This document shows positions 16,416-24,451 of a DNA stretch of 64,000 nucleotides, piece after piece. Within the stretch, counting starts at the first letter, position 1. Each line of letters begins with the position of its first letter. Source of the DNA: Micromonospora_G sp044901685 (GTDB taxonomy: Bacteria > Actinomycetota > Actinomycetes > Mycobacteriales > Micromonosporaceae); assembly GCF_044901685.1 (NCBI RefSeq), contig NZ_JBJDPS010000007.1:209536-273535 (forward strand), read 5' to 3'. The translations under genes and the position numbers were made by a program. The notes below the pieces were generated by a model, which saw nothing but the letters and a program-made list of their open reading frames with translations, was not told where the DNA came from and did no database searches.

Positions 16416-18506
16416 TCAGGCGCGGTGCAGGACGATCAGGTCGGCGTCGTGGGTCGGGGTCCACTGCACCGGTAGGCCGACCGCGCCGAGGTGGGCGCCG
16501 GAATAGTGCTGCTCGCCGTGGCGGTAACCGGCGGCCGGGTCCAGCCCGCGCAGCGGCAACCGGACCGGCCGGGACGGCAGCAGGCCGGTGCCGTCCAGCC
16601 GACCGGTGTGCCAGGCCAGTACGACCACGGTGGCCGCGTCGGGCGAGGTGTACTGCACGGCGCAACGCGGCTGGTCGGGGCCGCCGATCAGGTGCACGGT
16701 GCCGTGCATGACGATCTCGCGGATCTCCTTGTAGCGGGCGATCCAGGCCGCCGCCTCCGTACGCTGCTCCGCACTCCAGTGCCGGATGTCCGCGCCGATG
16801 CCGAGCACACCGGCCATCGCGAGCACGAACCGGAAGGCGAGTGAGCGGGGCCTCGGGTCGAACAGTCCGGGCGAGTCGGTCACCCAGGAGCTGAGCAGGT
16901 GCGGCGCGTTCGCGTGCAGGAAGCCGTACTGGATCGCCAACCGGTCCAGTGGCCCGGTGTTGTCGCTGGGCCAGAAGACGTCCGAACGTGCGGCCATCGC
17001 CAGGTCGGTACGGGCACCACCACCGGCACACGCCTCGATCACCACGTGCGGGTGGTCCCGCCGTAGCTCCTCGTAGATCCGGTGCAGATTGGCCACGTGG
17101 GCGCCGTCGAGATCCACCCGTCCGGTGCCGGCCATCCGACCGGGTTCCGTACGCGGCCGGTTGAAGTCCCACTTCAGGTAGCTGATGTCGTGCCGGCGCA
17201 GCAGACCGTCCACGGTGGAGTGGACGAACTCGGCCACCTCGGGTCGACCCAGGTCGAGCAGGTACTGGTTCCGGATCGGAGTGATCGGGCGGCCCTCGAT
17301 CGCGTACACCCAGTCGGGGTGCTCAGCGTAGAGCCGCGAGCGCGGGCTGACACACTCCGGCTCCACCCAGAGCCCGAAGTTGAGGCCGAGCGCGCGTACG
17401 TCGGCGACGAAGGAGTCGAACCCGGCGGGGAACTTCGCCGGGTCCGGCGTCCAGTCGCCCAGCCCACCGTGGTCGTCGGGGCGACCGACGAACCAGCCGT
17501 CGTCGACCACGAAGGTCTCCACGCCGAGATCGGCCGCGATCCTGGCCAGCGCGAGCTGGTTCTCCGCGTCGACCGAGAAGTAGGTGGCCTCCCACGAGTT
17601 GTAGAGCACCGGCCGGGGGCCGAGCCGCTCGCCCGCGAGTTGGCGTTGGTAGTCGTGCCAGACCCGGGCCAGACCGCCGAGACCGTCCGGGCTGTAGGCG
17701 CCGGCCGCGACGGGCAGTTCGAGGCTCGCACCCGGGGGCAGGTCGAGCGGGCCGTCGGGCAGGTGCCGGCCGACCCGTACCCGGGTCAGCCCGCCGGTGT
17801 CCCGGTCGGCGGTGATCTCCCACGAGCCGGTCCAGGCCAGCGCCATGCCCCAGGTCGGTCCGTCCGGCTCGGCCTGGTCGCGGACGGCGAGCCAGGGTAC
17901 GTAGAGGTGGCCCGGAACCCCCTGGGCGCTGCCGACGGTGAACCCGCCGTGGCCCAGGTCGACCTGGTCGAGTTGGAACTCCTGCGCCCACTGCCCCCAC
18001 TGGTAGCTCAGCCGGGCGCCGTGCGGGGTCGGTACGCAGAACCCGGCCGAGCCGATCCGGACCAGTCGCAGCTCCGTCTCCCCGTCGTTGGTCAGCTCGA
18101 CCCAGCGGCGTACCACGTCGGTGCCGGCCGGCATCTCGTAGCGGACCACCGCGCGCAGCCCGGTGACCGGATCGGCGAAGGTGACCGCGAGACTCCGCTC
18201 GTCACCGGTCGCCTCCCGGTAGCCCCAGGAGACCCGCCGGCCCCCGTTCGCCGTCTCGACCACCAGGTCGGGGCCGGCGAACGGGCGGGCGGCGTCGGTG
18301 CCGTACTCGATCGGCGCGGCGTCGCCGGAGGTGAGGAACGGGGTCGGCCCGTCGTAGCCGACGGGGGAGGGGCCGTCGCTGACCCCGTACGGTCCCCAGG
18401 CGACCAGCTCCAGCCAGCGCCCGTGCTCCGGCACCGCCACCGTGTACTCGGTGCTCGCCCCCCGCAACGTCCACGACCGCTGCCGCGCCCACTCATTCGG
18501 GTTCAT
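16416..18506 (-). CDS. Alpha-galactosidase, glycoside hydrolase family 36
   Basis: 696 residues from the ATG at 18506 (MNPNEWARQRSW), chosen over an upstream GTG for its GGGAGCG ribosome binding site. An N-terminal beta-supersandwich (~1-300) precedes a TIM barrel. GH36 landmarks are clear: VLYNSWEATYF, FVVDDGWFVGR, GLWVEPECVSP, the nucleophile Asp ~447 in YLKWDFNR, and the acid/base Asp ~515 in WPSDNTGPLDR. No signal peptide, so it should act in the cytoplasm on imported alpha-galactosides such as melibiose or raffinose. It is last in the operon with the ABC importer genes. Its initiation region is the third copy of a 50-bp tandem duplication. Confidence 0.93.
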   Translation of the reverse strand: MNPNEWARQRSWTLRGASTEYTVAVPEHGRWLELVAWGPYGVSDGPSPVGYDGPTPFLTSGDAAPIEYGTDAARPFAGPDLVVETANGGRRVSWGYREATGDERSLAVTFADPVTGLRAVVRYEMPAGTDVVRRWVELTNDGETELRLVRIGSAGFCVPTPHGARLSYQWGQWAQEFQLDQVDLGHGGFTVGSAQGVPGHLYVPWLAVRDQAEPDGPTWGMALAWTGSWEITADRDTGGLTRVRVGRHLPDGPLDLPPGASLELPVAAGAYSPDGLGGLARVWHDYQRQLAGERLGPRPVLYNSWEATYFSVDAENQLALARIAADLGVETFVVDDGWFVGRPDDHGGLGDWTPDPAKFPAGFDSFVADVRALGLNFGLWVEPECVSPRSRLYAEHPDWVYAIEGRPITPIRNQYLLDLGRPEVAEFVHSTVDGLLRRHDISYLKWDFNRPRTEPGRMAGTGRVDLDGAHVANLHRIYEELRRDHPHVVIEACAGGGARTDLAMAARSDVFWPSDNTGPLDRLAIQYGFLHANAPHLLSSWVTDSPGLFDPRPRSLAFRFVLAMAGVLGIGADIRHWSAEQRTEAAAWIARYKEIREIVMHGTVHLIGGPDQPRCAVQYTSPDAATVVVLAWHTGRLDGTGLLPSRPVRLPLRGLDPAAGYRHGEQHYSGAHLGAVGLPVQWTPTHDADLIVLHRA

Positions 18507-18608
18507 CGGGCGCTCCCCGGGACCGCCCACGACCGCGCCCACTTATTCCGGTTCATCGGGCGCTCCCCGGGACCGCCCACGACCGCGCCCGCCTATTCCG
18601 GTTCATTA
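18501..18608 (-). repeat. 50-bp tandem duplication of the alpha-galactosidase initiation region, three copies of the start
   Basis: ATGAACC occurs with exact 50-bp spacing at 18606, 18556 and 18506 on the minus strand, each followed by a similar GGGCGCGG segment. Copies one and two read 17 codons each and stop in CGATGA, whose ATG is the next copy's start. The first ATG overlaps the permease stop (TAATG). The two mini-ORFs (18553-18606 and 18503-18556) plus the real gene therefore form a chain of overlapping reading frames. Confidence 0.85.
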
Positions 18609-19430
18609 CTTGACGGCTCCGATCGCGAGGCCGGACACGAAGTGGCGCTGGAAGCGCAGGAAGACCAGCAGGGTCGGCACCGCCGCGATCACCGTGCCGG
18701 CGGCGATCACGTTCCAGGACGAGACGAACTGTCCCTGGAGCGCGAGCAGGGCCGGGGTGACCGGCATGTTGTCGTCGGTACGCAGCACCGTGATCGCCCA
18801 GAGCAGGTCGTTGAAGATCCAGGTGAAGGAGAGCGCGCCGAGCGCGGCGAGCGCCGGGCGGGTGAGCGGCAGGATCACCCGGGCGAAGATCTGTCCCGGT
18901 CCGGCGCCGTCGATGGTGGCCGCCTCCTGGATCTCGTTCGGCAGGTCCCGCATGAACCCGTGCAGCACGAAGGTGTAGAAGCCGAGTCCGAAGCCGACCT
19001 GCACCGCGATCAGCGCGTACAGGGTGTCGAAGGTGCCGGTCAGCTCGCTGAACTTGCTCACCGGGATGAGCAGGATCTGCGGTGGCAACAGGTTTCCGGC
19101 CAGCATCAGCAGCAGGATGGTGCGGCGCCCGGGAATCCGGTACCGGCTCAGCGCGAACGCCGCCAGCGCCGCGAGCACCAGGCTGAGCGCGACCGAGGGC
19201 ACGGTGACCAGCATGCTGTTGACCAGCGCGCGCAGCTCGCCGCCGTCGGTCCAGGCCTGACGGTACGTGTCCAGGGTGAACGAGTGCGGCAGGCTGCCCA
19301 CCCCGTTCGCGGCGATGTCGTCGAACGTACGCGTCGACATGACCACGACCCAGAGGATCGGGGCGAGCCAGAGCAGGGACAGCAGGCCCATCCCGAGGTG
19401 GAACGTGCCGGTCCGTAGTGCGCGGATCAT
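18606..19430 (-). CDS. Sugar ABC transporter permease (MalG-like, CUT1)
   Basis: 274 residues from the ATG at 19430, which overlaps the upstream permease stop as ATGA. Six hydrophobic helices; the cytoplasmic EAA loop is visible (EIQEAATIDGAGPGQIFARVILPLTRPAL), the contact site for the ATPase. N-terminus and length fit the MalG branch of carbohydrate uptake (CUT1) systems. No ATPase gene is present nearby; CUT1 systems in actinobacteria often share an MsiK-type ATPase encoded elsewhere. Operon: binding protein, MalF-like, MalG-like, alpha-galactosidase. Confidence 0.93.
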   Translation of the reverse strand: MIRALRTGTFHLGMGLLSLLWLAPILWVVVMSTRTFDDIAANGVGSLPHSFTLDTYRQAWTDGGELRALVNSMLVTVPSVALSLVLAALAAFALSRYRIPGRRTILLLMLAGNLLPPQILLIPVSKFSELTGTFDTLYALIAVQVGFGLGFYTFVLHGFMRDLPNEIQEAATIDGAGPGQIFARVILPLTRPALAALGALSFTWIFNDLLWAITVLRTDDNMPVTPALLALQGQFVSSWNVIAAGTVIAAVPTLLVFLRFQRHFVSGLAIGAVK

Positions 19431-20362
19431 GCGTCCTCCCGGAACGCGCGTACCAGATAACCGAGGATCACCGCGAGGGCGAGCACGAAGATGACCACGG
19501 CGATGGCCGAGGCGTAGCCCAGGCGCAGGCTCTGGAACGCGGTCGAGTACATGTAGGTGCTCAGCAGTTCGGACGAGTGGTACGGCCCGCCCTTGGTCAG
19601 CGACCAGACGATGTCGAACGAGCGGAGCGAGTCGATCACGATGACCGAGAGCACCACCGCGTTGACCCCGCGAAGCTGGGGGATCGTCACGTGGCGCAGC
19701 CGCTGCCAGTTGTTCGCACCGTCCATCCGGGCCGCCTCGTGCAACGCGGGGTCGATCGCCTTCAGCCCGGCCAGGTAGAGCACCATGACGTAGCCGATCT
19801 GCCGCCACAGGGCGGGCAGGATCACCGCGTACAGGGCGGTCTCCGGGTCGGCCAGCCAGGGCCGGATCAGGTGTTCCAGCCCGATCGCGCGCAGCAGTTC
19901 GTCGGCGACCCCGTCCGGCTGGTAGAAGACCCGCCAGACCAGCGCGGTCACCACCAGGGAGAAGACCACCGGAGTGAAGAGCGCGGCCCGGTAGAGACCC
20001 ACCCCACGCCGCTCCCGCTGGAGCAGCAGCGCCATGCCGAACCCGCCGAGCACCGACAGCCCGCCGAAGAGCACCAGCCAGAGTACGGTGTTGACCAGCG
20101 CTCCCCGGAAGGTCGCGTCGCCGGCCAGCTCGACGTAGTTGTCGAAGCCGATGTACGTCGGCGGTTCCAGCCCGTCCCAGCGGGTGAGCGAGAACCAGAA
20201 GCCCTGTAGGGCGGGCCAGAACACCCAGATGCTCTCGACCGCGAACGGTACGAGTACGAAGGCCACCAGCAGCGGCGACAGGGTCTTGCCCCGTCGCCGC
20301 CGCCGGGTGCCGGCCGGTGCCGGCGCCTGTGGCGCCAGCACCCGCTCGTCGACGGAAGTCAT
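19427..20362 (-). CDS. Sugar ABC transporter permease (MalF-like, CUT1)
   Basis: 311 residues from the ATG at 20362, which overlaps the binding-protein stop (TGATG). An Arg-rich cytoplasmic N-terminus (RRRRRGKTLSP) precedes six helices; the periplasmic loop contains FDNYVEL and the EAA loop reads ALHEAARMDGANNWQRLRHVTIPQL. Together with the MalG-like partner it forms the transmembrane channel for a sugar, here probably an alpha-galactoside given the adjacent hydrolase. Confidence 0.93.
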   Translation of the reverse strand: MTSVDERVLAPQAPAPAGTRRRRRGKTLSPLLVAFVLVPFAVESIWVFWPALQGFWFSLTRWDGLEPPTYIGFDNYVELAGDATFRGALVNTVLWLVLFGGLSVLGGFGMALLLQRERRGVGLYRAALFTPVVFSLVVTALVWRVFYQPDGVADELLRAIGLEHLIRPWLADPETALYAVILPALWRQIGYVMVLYLAGLKAIDPALHEAARMDGANNWQRLRHVTIPQLRGVNAVVLSVIVIDSLRSFDIVWSLTKGGPYHSSELLSTYMYSTAFQSLRLGYASAIAVVIFVLALAVILGYLVRAFREDA

Positions 20363-21651
20363 CAGCCCTTGAAGACCTTCTCGGCTCCGGCCTGCCACTC
20401 GCGCAGGATCGCGTCGATCTGGTCCGGCTTGTCGATGAACTTGGTCAGCGCCGTGTCCGCCGTGGGCTGGAGCGCGTCGCTGGAGTCACGGTTGAAGAAC
20501 TGGGTCAGCTCCTGCGCGCTCTCCAGCATCGCCTTGCCCTTGGCCACCAGCGGCGAGTCGGACGCCTTCGCCTTCGGGTTGGCCGGCAGCACGATACCGG
20601 CGCTCGCGGCGACGTACGCCTCCTGCGCCTCGGTCGAGGCCAGGTAGGTGAGCAGTGACTTCGTACCGGCCGGGTTGGCCGACTTGGCGCTGGCGAAGAA
20701 GCCGTCGGTCGGCGCCTCCTCGGCCACCGGCACCGCCGGGTCGATGATCGGGAACCGGAAGAAGTCCAGGTCGCCGAGGGCGTCCTTCGGGGCGGCGTCG
20801 GCGAAGAAGGTGCCGATCAGGAACATGCCGGTCTTGCCCGCCAGCAGTGCGGTGGTCGCCTCCTGGAACGGGTACGCCTTGCCCTTCGGGTCGAAGTACG
20901 GCAGCACCTCGCGCCACTTGGTGAGCACCGCCTTGACCTTCGGGTCGTCGAAGCGCTGCTTGCCGGCGAGCAGTTCACGGTGGAACGGCGCGCCGTTGAT
21001 CCGGATGTTGAGGTAGTCGAACCAGGCCGAGGCGACCCAGGGGGTGTCGCCGAGGCCGATGCCGATCGGCGGGATGCCCTTGCCCTGGAGGGTCTGGCAG
21101 AGCGCGACGAACTCGGTCCAGGTCTTCGGCTCCTGCACGCCCCACTTGGCGAAGTTCGACTTGCGGTAGAAGAAGCCCCACCAGTAGTTGTTCATCGGCA
21201 CGAAGACCTTCTTGCCGCTGGCGTCGGTGGAGAGGGTACGCAGCGACTCGGGGTAGTCGGACATGCCCTGCCACACGTCGGAGACGTCCAGCAGCAGGTT
21301 CTTGCTGGCGTAGTCGTTGGCCACCGAGCCCGCGTACCAGGTGTAGAGGTCCGGCGGGTTGGCCGAGGTGAGGTAGGTCGGCAACTGGGTGCGGAAGGTC
21401 TCGGACGCGATCGTGTTCAGCGCCGCCGTGCCCTTGCCCTGCTTGTTGAAGTTCTCGATGATCTTCTCCATCGCGACCTTCGCCTGCGGGGAGGAGAGGT
21501 TCGACTGGAGGGTGATCGCGCCGTTACCGCTTCCGCTGGGGCTGCTGGCGGAGCTGGCGCAGCCGACCAGGCTGCCCGCTCCGAGCACGCCGAGGCCGGC
21601 GAGGCCGACGTGCCCAAGGAACCGGCGACGACTCGGGTCGAAGTCGCTCAC
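20362..21651 (-). CDS. Extracellular sugar-binding lipoprotein of the ABC importer
   Basis: 429 residues from a GTG at 21651, with GAGGAAGGG ~10 nt upstream; a longer frame adds a stretch with no family character. A twin-arginine-like signal SRRRFLGHVG is followed by a hydrophobic core and a lipobox (GSLVGC), suggesting export possibly by Tat and lipid anchoring. The mature protein shows the type 1 extracellular solute-binding pattern (PPDLYTWYAG, WWGFFYRKSNFAKWG, TWTEFVALCQTL, GKTGMFLIGTFF). First gene of the importer operon. Confidence 0.9.
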   Translation of the reverse strand: MSDFDPSRRRFLGHVGLAGLGVLGAGSLVGCASSASSPSGSGNGAITLQSNLSSPQAKVAMEKIIENFNKQGKGTAALNTIASETFRTQLPTYLTSANPPDLYTWYAGSVANDYASKNLLLDVSDVWQGMSDYPESLRTLSTDASGKKVFVPMNNYWWGFFYRKSNFAKWGVQEPKTWTEFVALCQTLQGKGIPPIGIGLGDTPWVASAWFDYLNIRINGAPFHRELLAGKQRFDDPKVKAVLTKWREVLPYFDPKGKAYPFQEATTALLAGKTGMFLIGTFFADAAPKDALGDLDFFRFPIIDPAVPVAEEAPTDGFFASAKSANPAGTKSLLTYLASTEAQEAYVAASAGIVLPANPKAKASDSPLVAKGKAMLESAQELTQFFNRDSSDALQPTADTALTKFIDKPDQIDAILREWQAGAEKVFKG

Positions 21652-21727
21652 GGGGGTGTGTCCCTTCCTCAACGACACGGTGCGTGACAGGTCGCGGTGT
21701 GTCGGTCCTGTAAACGGTGTGATCAGA

Positions 21728-21759
21728 AGGTTGCATCTGGGTCCTGTGACTGTCAAGAT
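21728..21759. promoter_or_regulatory. Overlapping divergent promoters of the galactoside locus
   Basis: Minus strand: TTGACA at 21756-21751, 17-nt spacer, CAACCT at 21733-21728. Plus strand: TTGCAT at 21731-21736, 17-nt spacer, CAAGAT at 21754-21759. The two core promoters occupy the same DNA. An AT-rich patch (TTCGTAATTAATGATTTG) lies at ~21762-21780, a likely site for the GntR regulator encoded by the locus. Sequence seen; function inferred. Confidence 0.45.
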
Positions 21760-21802
21760 TTCTTCGTAATTAATGATTTGATCAGTTGAGGTTCGGCGGA
21801 CG

Positions 21803-22561
21803 GTGGGTCAGCATATGCGACGGCTTGAGGGGAAAGTTGCCCTGGTCACAGGGGCAATTGGTGGCATCGGTGCGGCTACCGCGCGTCGCCTCGCCGCCGA
21901 GGGAGCGGCCGTTGGCCTCGCCGACATCCGTGACTCCGAGTCGCTCGCCGAGGAGATCAGGGCCGCCGGTGGCCGAGCACATTCGGTGATAACCGATGTC
22001 GCGGACGAGGCGAGCTGGACCGACACCGTCGCGGCCGTACGGGACCGGCTCGGCCCGGTGGAGATCCTGGTCAGCAACGCCCACTTCAACGAACTCGCAC
22101 CCGCGCACGAGACCAGCCGCGAATCCTGGGACCGGCAGATCGCGGTCTGCCTGACCGGTGCCTTCCTCGGCGTCCGGGCCTGCCTGTCCGACCTGCGGAC
22201 CAACCGGGGCGCGGTTGTCATCGTCTCCTCCGTGCACGCGGTGATCGGGTTGCCCGGCCACCCGGCGTACGCGGCGGCCAAGGGCGGCCTGGTCGCCCTC
22301 GGCCGACAGCTCGCCGTCGAGTACGGCCCCGAGGTACGGGTGAACAGCGTGCTGCCCGGCCCGATCTTCACCGCCGCCTGGGACCGGGTGTCCGAAGAGG
22401 ACCGTGCGCGTAGCGTCGCCCAGACTGTCGCTGGCCGGTTCGGCACCCCGGACGAGGTGGCCGCCACCGTGGCCTTCCTCGCCTCACCCGACGCCGCCTA
22501 CGTCACCGGCACCAGTCTGCTGGTGGACGGTGGTTGGACCGCGGTGAAAGCCTCGGCCTGA
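21803..22561 (+). CDS. Short-chain dehydrogenase/reductase, candidate galactose 1-dehydrogenase
   Basis: 252 residues from the GTG at 21803; an ATG at 21815 is an alternative. Classical SDR features: cofactor motif TGAIGGIGAA (~16-25), NAH in place of the usual NNAG, the active-site Ser in VIVSSVHAV, and YAAAK with Tyr and Lys (~158/162). A C-terminal VTGTSLLVDGGW completes the fold. The Asp/Arg after beta-2 (LADIRDSES) suggests NAD preference. It starts the catabolic operon, so oxidation of a sugar such as D-galactose to its lactone is the most economical reading, because no other sugar dehydrogenase is present. An uncharacterised sugar alcohol substrate is an alternative. Confidence 0.8.
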   Translation: MGQHMRRLEGKVALVTGAIGGIGAATARRLAAEGAAVGLADIRDSESLAEEIRAAGGRAHSVITDVADEASWTDTVAAVRDRLGPVEILVSNAHFNELAPAHETSRESWDRQIAVCLTGAFLGVRACLSDLRTNRGAVVIVSSVHAVIGLPGHPAYAAAKGGLVALGRQLAVEYGPEVRVNSVLPGPIFTAAWDRVSEEDRARSVAQTVAGRFGTPDEVAATVAFLASPDAAYVTGTSLLVDGGWTAVKASA

Positions 22562-22598
22562 GAGATCGATCCTGACGAGCGAGAAGGCACCCAGAGCA

Positions 22599-23309
22599 TT
22601 GGCACAGTACGCACGCCGCGGCATCCACGGCCAGACCGTCGAGGTCCTGGCCCGGCGCATCCTGGCCGGCGAGATCACCGAGGGCGCCACCCTCAACCTC
22701 GCCGCCCTCCAACAGGAGTTCGACGTCAGTCTCACCGTGCTGCGCGAGGCGCTCAAGGTGCTCACCGCCAAGGGCATGGTCGACGCCCGGCAGAAGCGGG
22801 GCACCTTCGTCCGGCCTCGCTCGGACTGGAACCTGCTCGACGGCGACGTGATCCGCTGGCAGTTCGCCGACGGCCCCGACCCGCGCCTGCTCGACGCGCT
22901 GCACGAGGTGCGAAGCATCATCGAACCCGCCGCCGCCCGGCTCGCCGCCAGCCGGGCCACCGAGGCCGATCTCTCCGGTCTGGACGGTGCGCTGGCCGAG
23001 ATGTCCGCGGCCGAGGGCGACCCGGTCGCCGCGGTCGGCGCCGACCTGACCTTCCACCGCGCGCTGCTCGCCGCCACCCACAACGAGTTGCTGGAGCGGA
23101 TGGAGGTGGTGATGGAGACCGGCCTCGCCGAACGTGACCGGCTCGTGCACGGGGTCGAACAGCACGACGATCCGGTGCCCAGCCACCGCGCGGTGGTGGA
23201 CGCGATCCGGGCCGGCGACGCGGCCGGCGCGGAGCAGGCGATGCGGGGACTGCTGGACAAAGCCGTCCGGGATGTCGAAAAGGTACGTCAACAGAAAGGC
23301 ACCCGGTGA
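22599..23309 (+). CDS. GntR-family (FadR subfamily) transcriptional regulator
   Basis: 236 residues from a TTG start. The winged helix at ~10-75 has ILAGEITEGATLNLAALQQEFDVS and REALKVLTAKGMVDARQKRGTFV; the FCD effector domain follows (EVRSIIEPAAARLAA, FHRALLAATHNELL with metal/ligand-binding His, and a final SHRAVVDAI). FadR-type regulators of sugar acid operons, such as DgoR, bind 2-keto-3-deoxy acids or their precursors. Its stop overlaps the next start (GTGA). Probable local repressor of both divergent operons. Confidence 0.9.
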   Translation: MAQYARRGIHGQTVEVLARRILAGEITEGATLNLAALQQEFDVSLTVLREALKVLTAKGMVDARQKRGTFVRPRSDWNLLDGDVIRWQFADGPDPRLLDALHEVRSIIEPAAARLAASRATEADLSGLDGALAEMSAAEGDPVAAVGADLTFHRALLAATHNELLERMEVVMETGLAERDRLVHGVEQHDDPVPSHRAVVDAIRAGDAAGAEQAMRGLLDKAVRDVEKVRQQKGTR

Positions 23310-24451
23310 AGATCAGCCGTATCGAGACCTTCCTCGTCCCACCCCGTTGGCTGTTCTGCCGGGTGGAGACGGACGAGGGTTTGATCGGGTGGGGCGAGCC
23401 CGTGGTGGAGGGGCGCGCCGAGGTTGTACGCAGCGCGGTCGAGGTGCTCTCCGAGTACCTGATCGGCGAGGACCCGCTCCGGATCGAGCAGCACTGGCAG
23501 GTGCTGACCAAGGGCGGTTTCTACCGGGGCGGGCCGGTGCTCTCCAGCGCCGTCGCCGGTCTCGACCAGGCCCTCTGGGACATCGCCGGCCAGGCGTACG
23601 GCGCCCCGGTGCACGCGTTGCTCGGCGGGCCCGTACGCGACCGGGTCCGGGTCTACTCCTGGGTCGGCGGCGACGACCCGGACGAGGTGGCCGACGCCAT
23701 CGCCGCCCAGGTCGAGGCCGGCATGACCGCGGTGAAGATGAACGCCTCCGGCCAGCTCTCCGCCATCCCGACCGCCGCCGAGGTGGCCGGGGTGGTCCGC
23801 CGGGTCGCCGCCGCCCGCGAGGTGCTCGGCGACGGCCGCGACGTCGCGATCGACTTCCACGGCCGGGCCACCGCGGCCGGGGCCCGCCGGATCCTGCCGG
23901 AACTCGCCCCGTTCCACCCGCTCTTTGTCGAGGAACCGCTCCTGCCCGAGCAGGGGCACCTGCTGCACGACGTGGTCACCTCCTCACCGGTGCCGGTCGC
24001 CACCGGCGAGCGCCTCTTCGGCCGGGCCGAGTTCCTCACCCCGCTGGGGGCCGGCGTCGCGGTGCTGCAACCGGACCTCTCCCACGCCGGTGGCATCTCC
24101 GAGGTACGTCGGATCGGCGCGATGGCCGAGCCGTACGGCGCGGTGCTCGCCCCGCACTGCCCGCTCGGGCCGATCGCGCTCGCCGCCAGCCTCCAGATCG
24201 CCTTCTCCACGCCCAACTTCCTGATCCAGGAACAGAGCATCGGCATGCACTACAACGGCGCCGCCGAGCTGCTCGACTACGTGGTGGACCCGGAGCCGTT
24301 CCGCTTCGTCGACGGGCACATCCGCCGCCCCGAGGCACCCGGTCTCGGCATCACCGTCGACGAGGCGGCGGTCCGAGCGGCCGCCCGCGAGGGGCACGCC
24401 TGGCGCAACCCGGTCTGGCGGCACGACGACGGATCCTTCGCCGAATGGTGA
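23306..24451 (+). CDS. dgoD: D-galactonate dehydratase (enolase superfamily)
   Basis: 381 residues, GTG start overlapping the regulator stop. The N-terminus KISRIETFLVPPRWLFCRVETDEGLIGWGEPVVEGRA and YLIGEDPLRIEQHWQ closely follow the DgoD pattern. Enolase-superfamily metal ligands are visible: Asp in VAIDFHGR, Glu in LFVEEPLLPEQ and Glu in VATGERLF, with the catalytic His in LAPHCPLGPIAL. The enzyme dehydrates D-galactonate to 2-keto-3-deoxygalactonate. It is downstream of the dehydrogenase and upstream of the aldolase and kinase, in a fully overlapping operon. Confidence 0.9.
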   Translation: MKISRIETFLVPPRWLFCRVETDEGLIGWGEPVVEGRAEVVRSAVEVLSEYLIGEDPLRIEQHWQVLTKGGFYRGGPVLSSAVAGLDQALWDIAGQAYGAPVHALLGGPVRDRVRVYSWVGGDDPDEVADAIAAQVEAGMTAVKMNASGQLSAIPTAAEVAGVVRRVAAAREVLGDGRDVAIDFHGRATAAGARRILPELAPFHPLFVEEPLLPEQGHLLHDVVTSSPVPVATGERLFGRAEFLTPLGAGVAVLQPDLSHAGGISEVRRIGAMAEPYGAVLAPHCPLGPIALAASLQIAFSTPNFLIQEQSIGMHYNGAAELLDYVVDPEPFRFVDGHIRRPEAPGLGITVDEAAVRAAAREGHAWRNPVWRHDDGSFAEW

